64,000 bases of DNA from Heracleum sosnowskyi (taxonomy: Eukaryota > Streptophyta > Magnoliopsida > Apiales > Apiaceae), in assembly GCA_030848705.1 (NCBI GenBank), contig JAUIZM010000157.1, forward strand, positions 1 through 64,000, given 5' to 3'. Both the position numbers and the translations under genes were made by a program. The number at the start of each line of letters is the position of its first letter. Positions within the stretch are counted from its first letter, which is position 1. The notes under the pieces were generated by a model. It had not been told where the DNA came from. It saw nothing but the letters and a program-made list of their open reading frames with translations, and did no database searches. Below are positions 53,030-64,000 of this stretch, piece after piece.

Positions 53030-55486
53030 GTTTTTTCGACCCCCGAAAATGGGAAAAAACCAACTTTTTGGCCCAAAACTGGTTTCACTGGCATTTTCAC
53101 GCGCTCAAAAAATGAGGTTCCGGACATTTTTCTTCCGATTTTTTTTGTCACGTGCCAAAATAGAGGTACAAAATGGACGTACGGACCAAAAAACGCGAAA
53201 TTTCATTTCCGGAAATGGGTTTTTTCGACCCCCGAAAATGGGAAAAAACCCACTTTTTGGCCCAAAACTGGTTTCACTGGCATTTTCACGCGCTCAAAAA
53301 ACGAGTTTCCGGACATTTTTCTTCCGATTTTTTTTGTCACGTGCCAAAATAGAGGTACAAAATGGACGTACGGACCAAAAAACGTGAAATTTCATTTCCG
53401 GAAATGGGTTTTTTCGACCCCCGAAAATGGGAAAAAACCAACTTTTTGGCCCAAAACTGGTTTCACTGGCATTTTCACGCGCTCAAAAAACGAGGTTCCG
53501 GACATTTTTCATCCGATTTTTTTTGTCACGTGCCAAAATAGAGGTACAAAATGGACGTACGGACCAAAAAACGCGAAATTTCATTTCCGGAAATGGGTTT
53601 TTTCGACCCCCGAAAATGGGAAAAAACCCACTTTTTGGCCCAAAACTGGTTTCACTGGCATTTTCACGCGCTCAAAAAACGAGGTTCCGGACATTTTTCT
53701 TCCGATTTTTTTTGTCACGTGCCAAAATAGATGTACAAAATGGACGTACGGACCAAAAAATGAGAAATTTCATTTCCGGAAATGGGTTTTTTCGACCCCC
53801 GAAAATGGGAAAAAACCAACTTTTTGGCCCAAAACTGGTTTCACTGGCATTTTCACGCGCTCAAAAAATGAGGTTCCGGACATTTTTCTTCCGATTTTTT
53901 TTGTCACGTGCCAAAATAGAGGTACAAAATGGACGTACGGACCAAAAAACGCGAAATTTCATTTCCGGAAATGGGTTTTTTCGACCCCCGAAAATGGGAA
54001 AAAACCCACTTTTTGGCCCAAAACTGGTTTCACTGGCATTTTCACGCGCTCAAAAAACGAGGTTCCGGACATTTTTCTTCCGATTTTTTTTGTCACGTGC
54101 CAAAATAGATGTACAAAATGGACGTACGGACCAAAAAATGAGAAATTTCATTTCCGGAAATGGGTTTTTTCGACCCCTGAAAATGGGAAAAAACCAACTT
54201 TTTGGCCCAAAACTGGTTTCACTGGCATTTTCACGCGCTCAAAAAATGAGGTTCCGGACATTTTTCTTCCGATTTTTTTTGTCACGTGCCAAAATAGAGG
54301 TACAAAATGGACGTACGGACCAAAAAACGTAAAATTTCATTTCCGGAAATGGGTTTTTTCGACCCCGAAAATGGGAGAAAACCCACTTTTTGGCCCAAAA
54401 CTGGTTTCACTAGCATTTTCACGCGCTCAAAAAATGAGGTTTCGGACATTTTTCTTCCGATTTTTTTTGTCACGTGCCAAAATAGAGGTACAAAATGGAC
54501 GTACGGACCAAAAAACGCGAAATTTCATTTCCGGAAATGGGTTTTTTCCACCCCCGAAAATGGGAAAAAACCAACTTTTTGGCCCAAAACTGGTTTCACT
54601 AGCATTTTCACGCGCTCAAAAACCGAGGTTCCGGACATTTTTCTTCCGATTTTTTTTGTCACGTGCCAAAATAGATGTACAAAATGGACGTACGGACCAA
54701 AAAATGAGAAATTTCATTTCCGGAAATGGGTTTTTTCGACCCCCGAAAATGGGAAAAAACCAACTTTTTGGCCCAAAACTGGTTTCACTGGCATTTTCAC
54801 GCGCTCAAAAAATGAGGTTCCGGACATTTTTCTTCCGATTTTTTTTGTCACGTGCCAAAATAGAGGTACAAAATGGACGTACGGACCAAAAAACGCGAAA
54901 TTTCATTTCCGGAAATGGGTTTTTTCGACCCCCGAAAATGGGAAAAAACCCACTTTTTGGCCCAAAACTGGTTTCACTGGCATTTTCACGCGTTCAAAAA
55001 ACTAGGTTCCGGACATTTTTCTTCCGATTTTTTTTGTCACGTGCCAAAATAGAGGTACAAAATGGACGTACGGACCAAAAAACGTAAAATTTCATTTCCG
55101 GAAATGGGTTTTTTCGACCCCCGAAAATGGGAAAAAACCAACTTTTTGGCCCAAAACTGGTTTCACTGGCATTTTCACGCGCTCAAAAAACTAGGTTCCG
55201 GACATTTTTCTTCTGATTTTTTTTGTCACGTGCCAAAATAGAGGTACAAAATGGACGTACGGACCAAAAAATGCGAAATTTCGTTTCCGGAAATGGGTTT
55301 TTTTGACCCCCGAAAATGGGAAAAAAACCCACTTTTTGGCCCAAAACTGGTTTCACTGGCATTTTCACGCGCTCAAAAAACGAGGTTCCGGACATTTTTC
55401 TTCCGATTTTTTTTGTCACGTGCCAAAATAGAGGTACAAAATGGACGTACGGACCAAAAAACGTGAAATTTCATTTCCGGAAATGG

Positions 55487-55662
55487 GTTTTTTCGACCCC
55501 CGAAAATGGGAAAAAACACACTTTTTGGCCCAAAACTGGTTTCACTGGCATTTTCACGCGCTCAAAAAACGAGGTTCCGGACATTTTTCATCCGATTTTT
55601 TTTGTCACGTGCCAAAATGGACGTACGGACCAAAAAACGTGAAATTTCATTTCCGGAAATGG
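55487..55662. repeat. 176-bp monomer with 13-bp deletion, copy 4
   Basis: Junction at about 55,612, 2,633 bp after copy 3, which is fourteen monomers minus 13 bp. It carries GAAAAAACACAC. Confidence 0.92.
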
Positions 55663-57175
55663 GTTTTTTCGACCCCCGAAAATGGGAAAAAACCAACTTT
55701 TTGGCCCAAAACTGGTTTCACTGGCATTTTCACGCGCTCAAAAAATGAGGTTCCGGACATTTTTCTTCCGATTTTTTTTGTCACGTGCCAAAATAGAGGT
55801 ACAAAATGGACGTACGGACCAAAAAACGCGAAATTTCATTTTTGGAAATGGGTTTTTTCGACCCCCGAAAATGGGAAAAAACCCACTTTTTGGCCCAAAA
55901 CTGGTTTCACTGGCATTTTCACGCGCTCAAAAAACGAGGTTCCGGACATTTTTCTTCCGATTTTTTTTGTCACGTGCCAAAATAGATGTACAAAATGGAC
56001 GTACGGACCAAAAAATGAGAAATTTCATTTCCGGAAATGGGTTTTTTCGACCCCCGAAAATGGGAAAAAACCAACTTTTTGGCCCAAAACTGGTTTCACT
56101 GGCATTTTCACGCGCTCAAAAAATGAGGTTTCGGACATTTTTCTTCCGATTTTTTTTGTCACGTGCCAAAATAGAGGTACAAAATGGACGTACGGACCAA
56201 AAAACGTAAAATTTCATTTCCGGAAATGGGTTTTTTCGACCCCGAAAATGGGAGAAAACCCACTTTTTGGCCCAAAACTGGTTTCACTGGCATTTTCACG
56301 CGCTCAAAAAATGAGGTTCCGGACATTTTTCTTCCGATTTTTTTTGTCACGTGCCAAAATAGAGGTACAAAATGGACGTACGGACCAAAACACGCGAAAT
56401 TTCATTTCCGGAAATGGGTTTTTTCCACCCCCGAAAATGGGAAAAAACCAACTTTTTGGCCCAAAACTGGTTTCACTAGCATTTTCACGCGCTCAAAAAC
56501 CGAGGTTCCGGACATTTTTCTTCCGATTTTTTTTTGTCACGTGCCAAAATAGAGGTACAAAATGGACGTACGGACCAAAAAACGCGAAATTTCATTTCCG
56601 GAAATGGGTTTTTTCGACCCCCGAAAATGGGAAAAACCCCACTTTTTGGCCCAAAACTGGTTTCACTGGCATTTTCACGCGTTCAAAAAACTAGGTTCCG
56701 GACATTTTTCTTCCGATTTTTTTTGTCACGTGCCAAAATAGAGGTACAAAATGGACGTACGGACCAAAAAACGTAAAATTTCATTTCCGGAAATGGGTTT
56801 TTTCGACCCCCGAAAATGGGAAAAAACCAACTTTTTGGCCCAAAACTGGTTTCACTGGCATTTTCACGCGCTCAAAAAACTAGGTTCCGGACATTTTTCT
56901 TCTGATTTTTTTTGTCACGTGCCAAAATAGAGGTACAAAATGGACGTACGGACCAAAAAATGCGAAATTTCGTTTCCGGAAATGGGTTTTTTTGACCCCC
57001 GAAAATGGGAAAAAAACCCACTTTTTGGCCCAAAACTGGTTTCACTGGCATTTTCACGCGCTCAAAAAACGAGGTTCCGGACATTTTTCTTCCGATTTTT
57101 TTTGTCACGTGCCAAAATAGAGGTACAAAATGGACGTACGGACCAAAAAACGTGAAATTTCATTTCCGGAAATGG

Positions 57176-57351
57176 GTTTTTTCGACCCCCGAAAATGGGA
57201 AAAAACACACTTTTTGGCCCAAAACTGGTTTCACTGGCATTTTCACGCGCTCAAAAAACGAGGTTCCGGACATTTTTCATCCGATTTTTTTTGTCACGTG
57301 CCAAAATGGACGTACGGACCAAAAAACGTGAAATTTCATTTCCGGAAATGG
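57176..57351. repeat. 176-bp monomer with 13-bp deletion, copy 5
   Basis: Junction at about 57,301, 1,689 bp after copy 4: nine monomers minus 13 bp, plus one T in a T9 run near 56,530. It carries GAAAAAACACAC. Confidence 0.92.
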
Positions 57352-59049
57352 GTTTTTTCGACCCCCGAAAATGGGAAAAAACCAACTTTTTGGCCCAAAA
57401 CTGGTTTCACTGGCATTTTCACGCGCTCAAAAAATGAGGTTCCGGACATTTTTCTTCCGATTTTTTTTGTCACGTGCCAAAATAGAGGTACAAAATGGAC
57501 GTACGGACCAAAAAACGCGAAATTTCATTTCCGGAAATGGGTTTTTTCGACCCCCGAAAATGGGAAAAAACCCACTTTTTGGCCCAAAACTGGTTTCACT
57601 GGCATTTTCACGCGCTCAAAAAACGAGTTTCCGGACATTTTTCTTCCGATTTTTTTTTGTCACGTGCCAAAATAGAGGTACAAAATGGACGTACGGACCA
57701 AAAAACGTGAAATTTCATTTCCGGAAATGGGTTTTTTCGACCCCCGAAAATGGGAAAAAACCAACTTTTTGGCCCAAAACTGGTTTCACTGGCATTTTCA
57801 CGCGCTCAAAAAACGAGGTTCCGGACATTTTTCATCCGATTTTTTTTGTCACGTGCCAAAATAGAGGTACAAAATGGACGTACGGACCAAAAAACGCGAA
57901 ATTTCATTTCCGGAAATGGGTTTTTTCGACCCCCCGAAAATGGGAAAAAACCCACTTTTTGGCCCAAAACTGGTTTCACTGGCATTTTCACGCGCTCAAA
58001 AAACGAGGTTCCGGACATTTTTCTTCCGATTTTTTTTGTCACGTGCCAAAATAGATGTACAAAATGGACGTACGGACCAAAAAATGAGAAATTTCATTTC
58101 CGGAAATGGGTTTTTTCGACCCCCGAAAATGGGAAAAAACCAACTTTTTGGCCCAAAACTGGTTTCACTGGCATTTTCACGCGCTCAAAAAATGAGGTTC
58201 CGGACATTTTTCTTCCGATTTTTTTTGTCACGTGCCAAAATAGAGGTACAAAATGGACGTACGGACCAAAAAACGCGAAATTTCATTTCCGGAAATGGGT
58301 TTTTTCGACCCCCGAAAATGGGAAAAAACCCACTTTTTGGCCCAAAACTGGTTTCACTGGCATTTTCACGCGCTCAAAAAACGAGGTTCCGGACATTTTT
58401 CTTCCGATTTTTTTTGTCACGTGCCAAAATAGATGTACAAAATGGACGTACGGACCAAAAAATGAGAAATTTCATTTCCGGAAATGGGTTTTTTCGACCC
58501 CTGAAAATGGGAAAAAACCAACTTTTTGGCCCAAAACTGGTTTCACTGGCATTTTCACGCGCTCAAAAAATGAGGTTCCGGACATTTTTCTTCCGATTTT
58601 TTTTGTCACGTGCCAAAATAGAGGTACAAAATGGACGTACGGACCAAAAAACGTAAAATTTCATTTCCGGAAATGGGTTTTTTCGACCCCGAAAATGGGA
58701 GAAAACCCACTTTTTGGCCCAAAACTGGTTTCACTAGCATTTTCACGCGCTCAAAAAATGAGGTTTCGGACATTTTTCTTCCGATTTTTTTTGTCACGTG
58801 CCAAAATAGAGGTACAAAATGGACGTACGGACCAAAAAACGCGAAATTTCATTTCCGGAAATGGGTTTTTTCCACCCCCGAAAATGGGAAAAAACCAACT
58901 TTTTGGCCCAAAACTGGTTTCACTAGCATTTTCACGCGCTCAAAAACCGAGGTTCCGGACATTTTTCTTCCGATTTTTTTTGTCACGTGCCAAAATAGAT
59001 GTACAAAATGGACGTACGGACCAAAAAATGAGAAATTTCATTTCCGGAA

Positions 59050-61260
59050 ATGGGTTTTTTCGACCCCGAAAATGGGAAAAAACCAACTTTTTGGGCCCAA
59101 AACTGGTTTCACTGGCATTTTCACGCGCTCAAAAAATGAGGTTCCGGACATTTTTCTTCCGATTTTTTTTGTCACGTGCCAAAATAGAGGTACAAAATGG
59201 ACGTACGGACCAAAAAACGCGAAATTTCATTTCCGGAAATGGGTTTTTTCGACCCCCGAAAATGGGAAAAAACCCACTTTTTGGCCCAAAACTGGTTTCA
59301 CTGGCATTTTCACGCGCTCAAAAAACGAGGTTCCGGACATTTTTCTTCCGATTTTTTTTGTCACGTGCCAAAATAGATGTACAAAATGGACGTACGGACC
59401 AAAAAATGAGAAATTTCATTTCCGGAAATGGGTTTTTTCGACCCCCGAAAATGGGAAAAAACCAACTTTTTGGCCCAAAACTGGTTTCACTGGCATTTTC
59501 ACGCGCTCAAAAAATGAGGTTCCGGACATTTTTCTTCCGATTTTTTTTGTCACGTGCCAAAATAGAGGTACAAAATGGACGTACGGACCAAAAAACGTAA
59601 AATTTCATTTCCGGAAATGGGTTTTTTCGACCCCGAAAATGGGAGAAAACCCACTTTTTGGCCCCAAAACTGGTTTCACTAGCATTTTCACGCGCTCAAA
59701 AAATGAGGTTTCGGACATTTTTCTTCCGATTTTTTTTGTCACGTGCCAAAATAAGAGGTACAAAATGGACGTACGGACCAAAAAACGCGAAATTTCATTT
59801 CCGGAAATGGGTTTTTTCCACCCCGAAAATGGGAAAAAACCAACTTTTTGGCCCAAAACTGGTTTCACTAGCATTTTCACGCGCTCAAAAACCGAGGTTC
59901 CGGACATTTTTCTTCCGATTTTTTTTTGTCACGTGCCAAAATAGAGGTACAAAATGGACGTACGGACCAAAAAACGCGAAATTTCATTTCCGAAAATGGG
60001 TTTTTTCGACCCCCGAAAATGGGAAAAAACCCACTTTTTGGCCCAAAACTGGTTTCACTGGCATTTTCACGCGTTCAAAAAACTAGGTTCCGGACATTTT
60101 TCTTCCGATTTTTTTTGTCACGTGCCAAAATAGAGGGTACAAAATGGACGTACGGACCAAAAAACGTAAAATTTCATTTCCGGAAATGGTTTTTTCGACC
60201 CCCGAAAATGGGAAAAAACCAACTTTTTGGCCCAAAAACTGGTTTCACTGGCATTTTCACGCGCTCAAAAAACTAGGTTCCGGACATTTTTTCTTCTGAT
60301 TTTTTTTGTCACGTGCCAAAATAGAGGTACAAAATGGACGTACGGACCAAAAAAACGCGAAATTTCATTTCCGGGAAATGGGTTTTTTCGACCCCCGAAA
60401 ATGGGAAAAAAACCCACTTTTTGGCCCAAAACTGGTTTCACTGGCATTTTCACGCGCTCAAAAAACGAGGTTCCGGACATTTTTCTTCCGAGTTTTTTTG
60501 TCACGTGCCAAAATAGAGGTACAAAATGGACGTACGGACCAAAAAAACGTGAAATTTCATTTCCGGAAATGGGTTTTTTCGACCCCCGAAAATGGGAAAA
60601 AACCCACTTTTTGGCCCAAAACTGGTTTCACTGGCATTTTCACGCGCTCAAAAAACGAGGTTCCGGACATTTTTCATCCGATTTTTTTTTGTCACGTGCC
60701 AAAATAGAGGTACAAAATGGACGTACGCACCAAAAAACGTGAAATTTCATTTCCGGAAATGGGTTTTTTCGACCCCCGAAAATGGGAAAAAACCAACTTT
60801 TTGGCCCAAAACTGGTTTCACTGCAATTTTCACGCGCTCAAAAAATGAGGTTCCGGACATTTTTCTTCCGATTTTTTTGTCACGTGCCAAAATAGAGGTA
60901 CAAAATGGACGTACGGACCAAAAAACGCGAAATTTCATTTCCGGAAATGGGTTTTTTCGACCCCCGAAAATGGGAAAAAACCCACTTTTTGGCCCAAAAC
61001 TGGTTTCACTGGCATTTTCACGCGCTCAAAAAACGAGTTTCCGGACATTTTTCTTCGATTTTTTTTGTCACGTGCAAAATAGAGGTACAAAATGGACGTA
61101 CGGACCAAAAAACGTGAAATTTCATTTCCGGAAATGGGTTTTTTCGACCCCCGAAAATGGGAAAAAACCAACTTTTTGGCCAAAACTGGTTTCACTAGCA
61201 TTTTCACGCGCTCAAAAAACGAGGTTCCGGACATTTTTCTTCCGATTTTTTTTTCTCACG
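59050..61260. other. Indel-rich patch 3, probable unpolished consensus
   Basis: Private indels include CGACCCCGAAAATGGGAAA (59,061), TTTGGGCCC (59,091), GGCCCCAAAAC (59,660), AAATAAGAGG (59,748), CCACCCCGAAAA (59,819), AGAGGGTAC (60,132), AAATGGTTTTTTCG (60,184), TTCCGGGAAATGG (60,370), CTGCAATTTT (60,822), TCTTCGATT (61,052), GTGCAAAATAG (61,073) and GGCCAAAACTGG (61,178). The near-identical copy at 61.4-62.9 kb lacks these but shares older markers, so the private changes are probably errors in the assembled sequence. Confidence 0.72.
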
Positions 61261-62950
61261 TGCCAAAATAGAGGTAAAAAATGGACGTACGGACCAAAAA
61301 ACGCGAAATTTCATTTCCGGAAATGGGTTTTTTCGACCCCCGAAAATGGGAAAAAAACCCACTTTTTGGCCCAAAACTGGTTTCACTGGCATTTTCACGC
61401 GCTCAAAAAATGAGGTTCCGGACATTTTTCTTCCAATTTTTTTTGTCACGTGCCAAAATAGAGGTACAAAATGGACGTACGGACCAAAAAACGCGAAATT
61501 TCATTTCCGAAAATGGGTTTTTTCGACCCCCGAAAATGGGAAAAAACCCACTTTTTGGCCCAAAACTGGTTTCACTGGCATTTTCACGCGTTCAAAAAAC
61601 TAGGTTCCGGACATTTTTCTTCCGATTTTTTTTGTCACGTGCCAAAATAGAGGTACAAAATGGACGTACGGACCAAAAAACGTAAAATTTCATTTCCGGA
61701 AATGGGTTTTTTCGACCCCCGAAAATGGGAAAAAACCAACTTTTTGGCCCAAAACTGGTTTCACTGGCATTTTCACGCGCTCAAAAAACTAGGTTCCGGA
61801 CATTTTTCTTCTGATTTTTTTTGTCACGTGCCAAAATAGAGGTACAAAATGGACGTACGGACCAAAAAACGCGAAATTTCATTTCCGGAAATGGGTTTTT
61901 TCGACCCCCGAAAATGGGAAAAAAACCCACTTTTTGGCCCAAAACTGGTTTCACTGGCATTTTCACGCGCTCAAAAAACGAGGTTCCGGACATTTTTCTT
62001 CCGAGTTTTTTTGTCACGTGCCAAAATAGAGGTACAAAATGGACGTACGGACCAAAAAAACGTGAAATTTCATTTCCGGAAATGGGTTTTTTCGACCCCC
62101 GAAAATGGGAAAAAACCCACTTTTTGGCCCAAAACTGGTTTCACTGGCATTTTCACGCGCTCAAAAAACGAGGTTCCGGACATTTTTCATCCGATTTTTT
62201 TTGTCACGTGCCAAAATAGAGGTACAAAATGGACGTACGCACCAAAAAACGTGAAATTTCATTTCCGGAAATGGGTTTTTTCGACCCCCGAAAATGGGAA
62301 AAAACCAACTTTTTGGCCCAAAACTGGTTTCACTGGCATTTTCACGCGCTCAAAAAATGAGGTTCCGGACATTTTTCTTCCGATTTTTTTGTCACGTGCC
62401 AAAATAGAGGTACAAAATGGACGTACGGACCAAAAAACGCGAAATTTCATTTCCGGAAATGGGTTTTTTCGACCCCCGAAAATGGGAAAAAACCCACTTT
62501 TTGGCCCAAAACTGGTTTCACTGGCATTTTCACGCGCTCAAAAAACGAGTTTCCGGACATTTTTCTTCCGATTTTTTTTGTCACGTGCCAAAATAGAGGT
62601 ACAAAATGGACGTACGGACCAAAAAACGTGAAATTTCATTTCCGGAAATGGGTTTTTTCGACCCCCGAAAATGGGAAAAAACCAACTTTTTGGCCCAAAA
62701 CTGGTTTCACTAGCATTTTCACGCGCTCAAAAAACGAGGTTCCGGACATTTTTCTTCCGATTTTTTTTCTCACGTGCCAAAATAGAGGTAAAAAATGGAC
62801 GTACGGACCAAAAAACGCGAAATTTCATTTCCGGAAATGGGTTTTTTCGACCCCCGAAAATGGGAAAAAAACCCACTTTTTGGCCCAAAACTGGTTTCAC
62901 TGGCATTTTCACGCGCTCAAAAAATGAGGTTCCGGACATTTTTCTTCCAA
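59900..62950. repeat. 8-monomer (about 1,513-bp) tandem duplication
   Basis: Markers recur 1,512-1,517 bp apart: TTCCGAAAATGGG (59,988/61,505), TTCCGAGTTTTTTTG (60,486/61,999), ACGTACGCACC (60,721/62,233), AGAGGTAAAAAATGG (61,270/62,784) and TTTTCTCACGTG (61,252/62,766). Copy 1 contains extra private indels described in the quality feature; copy 2 is cleaner. Confidence 0.88.
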
Positions 62951-64000
62951 TTTTTTTTGTCACGTGCCAAAATAGAGGTACAAAATGGACTTACGGACCA
63001 AAAAACGTGAAATTTCATTTCCGGAAATGGGTTTTTTCGACCCCCGAAAATGGGAAAAAACCAACTTTTTGGCCCAAAACTGGTTTCACTGGCATTTTAA
63101 CGCGCTCAAAAAACGAGGTTCCGGACATTTTTCATCCGATTTTTTTTGTCACGTGCCAAAATAGAGGTACAAAATGGACGTACGGACCAAAAAACGCGAA
63201 ATTTCATTTCCGGAAATGGGTTTTTTCGACCCCCGAAAATGGGAAAAAACCAACTTTTTGGCCCAAAACTGGTTTCACTGGCATTTTCACGCGTTCAAAA
63301 AACTAGGTTCCGGACATTTTTCTTCCGATTTTTTTTGTTACGTGCCAAAATAGAGGTACAAAATGGACGTACGGACCAAAAAACGCGAAATTTCATTTCC
63401 GGAAATGGGTTTTTTCGACCCCCGAAAATGGGAAAAAACCCACTTTTTGGCCCAAAACTGGTTTCACTGGCATTTTCACGCGCTCAAAAAATGAGGTTCC
63501 GGACATTTTTCTTCCGATTTTTTTTGTCACGTGCCAAAATAGATGTACAAAATGGACGTACGGACCAAAAAACGAGAAATTTCATTTCCGGAAATGGGTT
63601 TTTTCGACCCCCGAAAATGGGAAAAAACCAACTTTTTGGCCCAAAACTGGTTTCACTGGCATTTTCACGCGCTCAAAAAATGAGGTTCCGGACATTTTTC
63701 TTCCGATTTTTTTTGTCACGTGCCAAAATAGAGGTACAAAATGGACGTACGGACCAAAAAACGTAAAATTTCATTTCCGAAAATGGGTTTTTTCGACCCC
63801 AAAAATGGGAAAAAACCCACTTTTTGGCCCAAAACTGGTTTCACTGGCATTTTCACGCGCTCAACAAACGAGGTTCCGGACATTTTTCTTCCGATTTTTT
63901 TTGTCACGTGCCAAAATAGTGGTACAAAATGGACGTACGGACCAAAAAACGCGAAATTTCATTTCCGGAAATGGGTTTTTTCGACCCCCGAAAATGGGAA

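Larger units (their letters stand above)
50150..53530. repeat. 9-monomer (1,688-bp) tandem duplication carrying the 13-bp-deletion monomer
   Basis: About 50,150-51,838 is repeated at 51,838-53,526. Shared rare markers include CCAAAACACGCG (about 50,377/52,065), GCGTTCAAAAAACTAGG (about 50,670/52,358), CTTCTGATT (about 50,889/52,577) and AAAAAATGCGAAATTTCG (about 50,945/52,633). Few differences were seen, for example GGCAATTTCACG near 51,038. Confidence 0.9.
52200..59200. repeat. Younger HOR family: 23-monomer (about 4.32 kb) segment repeated
   Basis: The run at about 53,427-54,960 recurs at about 57,750-59,280, 4,323-4,324 bp away (23 monomers minus two 13-bp deletions plus 2 bp). Shared markers include CGACCCCTGAAAATGG (near 54,173 and 58,497) and a P3 monomer with CTAGCATTTT and GGTTTCGGAC (near 54,410-54,445 and 58,735-58,768). 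P3 anchors across the region are spaced 9, 13, 10 and 13 monomers, each interval containing one 176-bp monomer. Confidence 0.83.
1..64000. repeat. Satellite DNA array, 189-bp monomer, about 339 head-to-tail copies
   Basis: The same unit recurs every 189 bp across the whole window, always in the same orientation and with only small variants. Both window ends fall inside a monomer, so the array continues on both sides. Neighbouring monomers differ by a few substitutions or 1-nt indels, while copies several monomers apart are often nearly identical, which is the signature of recent unequal exchange or segmental amplification. No interspersed element, inverted unit or unique spacer was seen. Every stretch longer than 300 bp therefore contains only this repeat. 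Length near one nucleosome repeat is typical of eukaryotic satellites (general knowledge). Family, species and chromosomal position are unknown to me. Confidence 0.99.

Noticed and set aside
1..64000. CRISPR array
   Set aside because: The whole 189-bp unit repeats; there are no short constant repeats separated by unique spacers and no cas genes.
1..64000. Transposon-derived array, such as tandem terminal repeats of an LTR element or a Helitron or MITE end
   Set aside because: No target-site duplication, polypurine tract, primer-binding site or coding remnant was seen, and unit ends cannot be defined.
1..64000. rRNA spacer subrepeats or telomeric repeats
   Set aside because: No rRNA gene sequence and no TTAGGG- or TTTAGGG-type runs were found in the window.

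Overview
This window holds no gene that I can support. From base 1 to base 64,000 it is one uninterrupted head-to-tail satellite DNA array, about 339 copies of a 189-bp monomer, all in the same orientation. There is no unique sequence, no transposon insertion, no RNA gene and no inversion. This points to a block of eukaryotic constitutive heterochromatin (centromeric, pericentromeric, subtelomeric or knob-like) from a long-read assembly. I do not recognise the family, so I give no species or chromosomal location. The canonical monomer, counted by hand, has about 42% GC, 13 CpGs (about 1.5 times expectation), one E-box/G-box-type CACGTG, a perfect 14-bp palindrome CATTTCCGGAAATG, a 10-bp inverted repeat around a 15-nt spacer, and a T8 run. 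Because 189 is 63 codons, apparent open reading frames run through many monomers (up to about 3.2 kb). They are artefacts of the period.

Monomers fall into two main types at one site: P (GAAAAAACCCAC) and Q (GAAAAAACCAAC). They alternate over long stretches, so the older unit looks like a 378-bp dimer. Diagnostic substitutions and small indels define further subtypes that recur in fixed order. These show an irregular higher-order repeat (HOR) mosaic built from recent tandem duplications of 3 to 31 monomers.

Layout, with boundaries approximate to about one monomer: 0.8-2.0 kb, a 3-mer slipped duplication; 1.8-9.2 kb, a 19-mer twice; 8.4-12.0 kb, a 9-mer twice; 12.0-16.3 kb, an 11-mer twice; 14.6-19.9 kb, a 14-mer twice; 19.2-34.3 kb, nested 20-, 25-, 19- and 16-mer copies; 34.1-37.8 kb, a 10-mer twice; 37.8-47.0 kb, a 30/31-mer twice with a nested 8-mer duplication, ending at a unique 136-bp truncated monomer; 47-59.6 kb, a younger HOR family marked by a 176-bp monomer with a 13-bp deletion; 59.6-62.9 kb, an 8-mer twice; then ordinary monomers to the end.

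Three patches (about 22.6-25.4, 39.3-41.1 and 59.0-61.3 kb) carry many private 1-2 nt indels that are absent from their near-identical copies elsewhere in the window. All three lie at duplication junctions. They look like unpolished consensus, so the copy number there should be treated with caution. I see no new gene system. What is of interest is the satellite family, its duplication history and the assembly signal.
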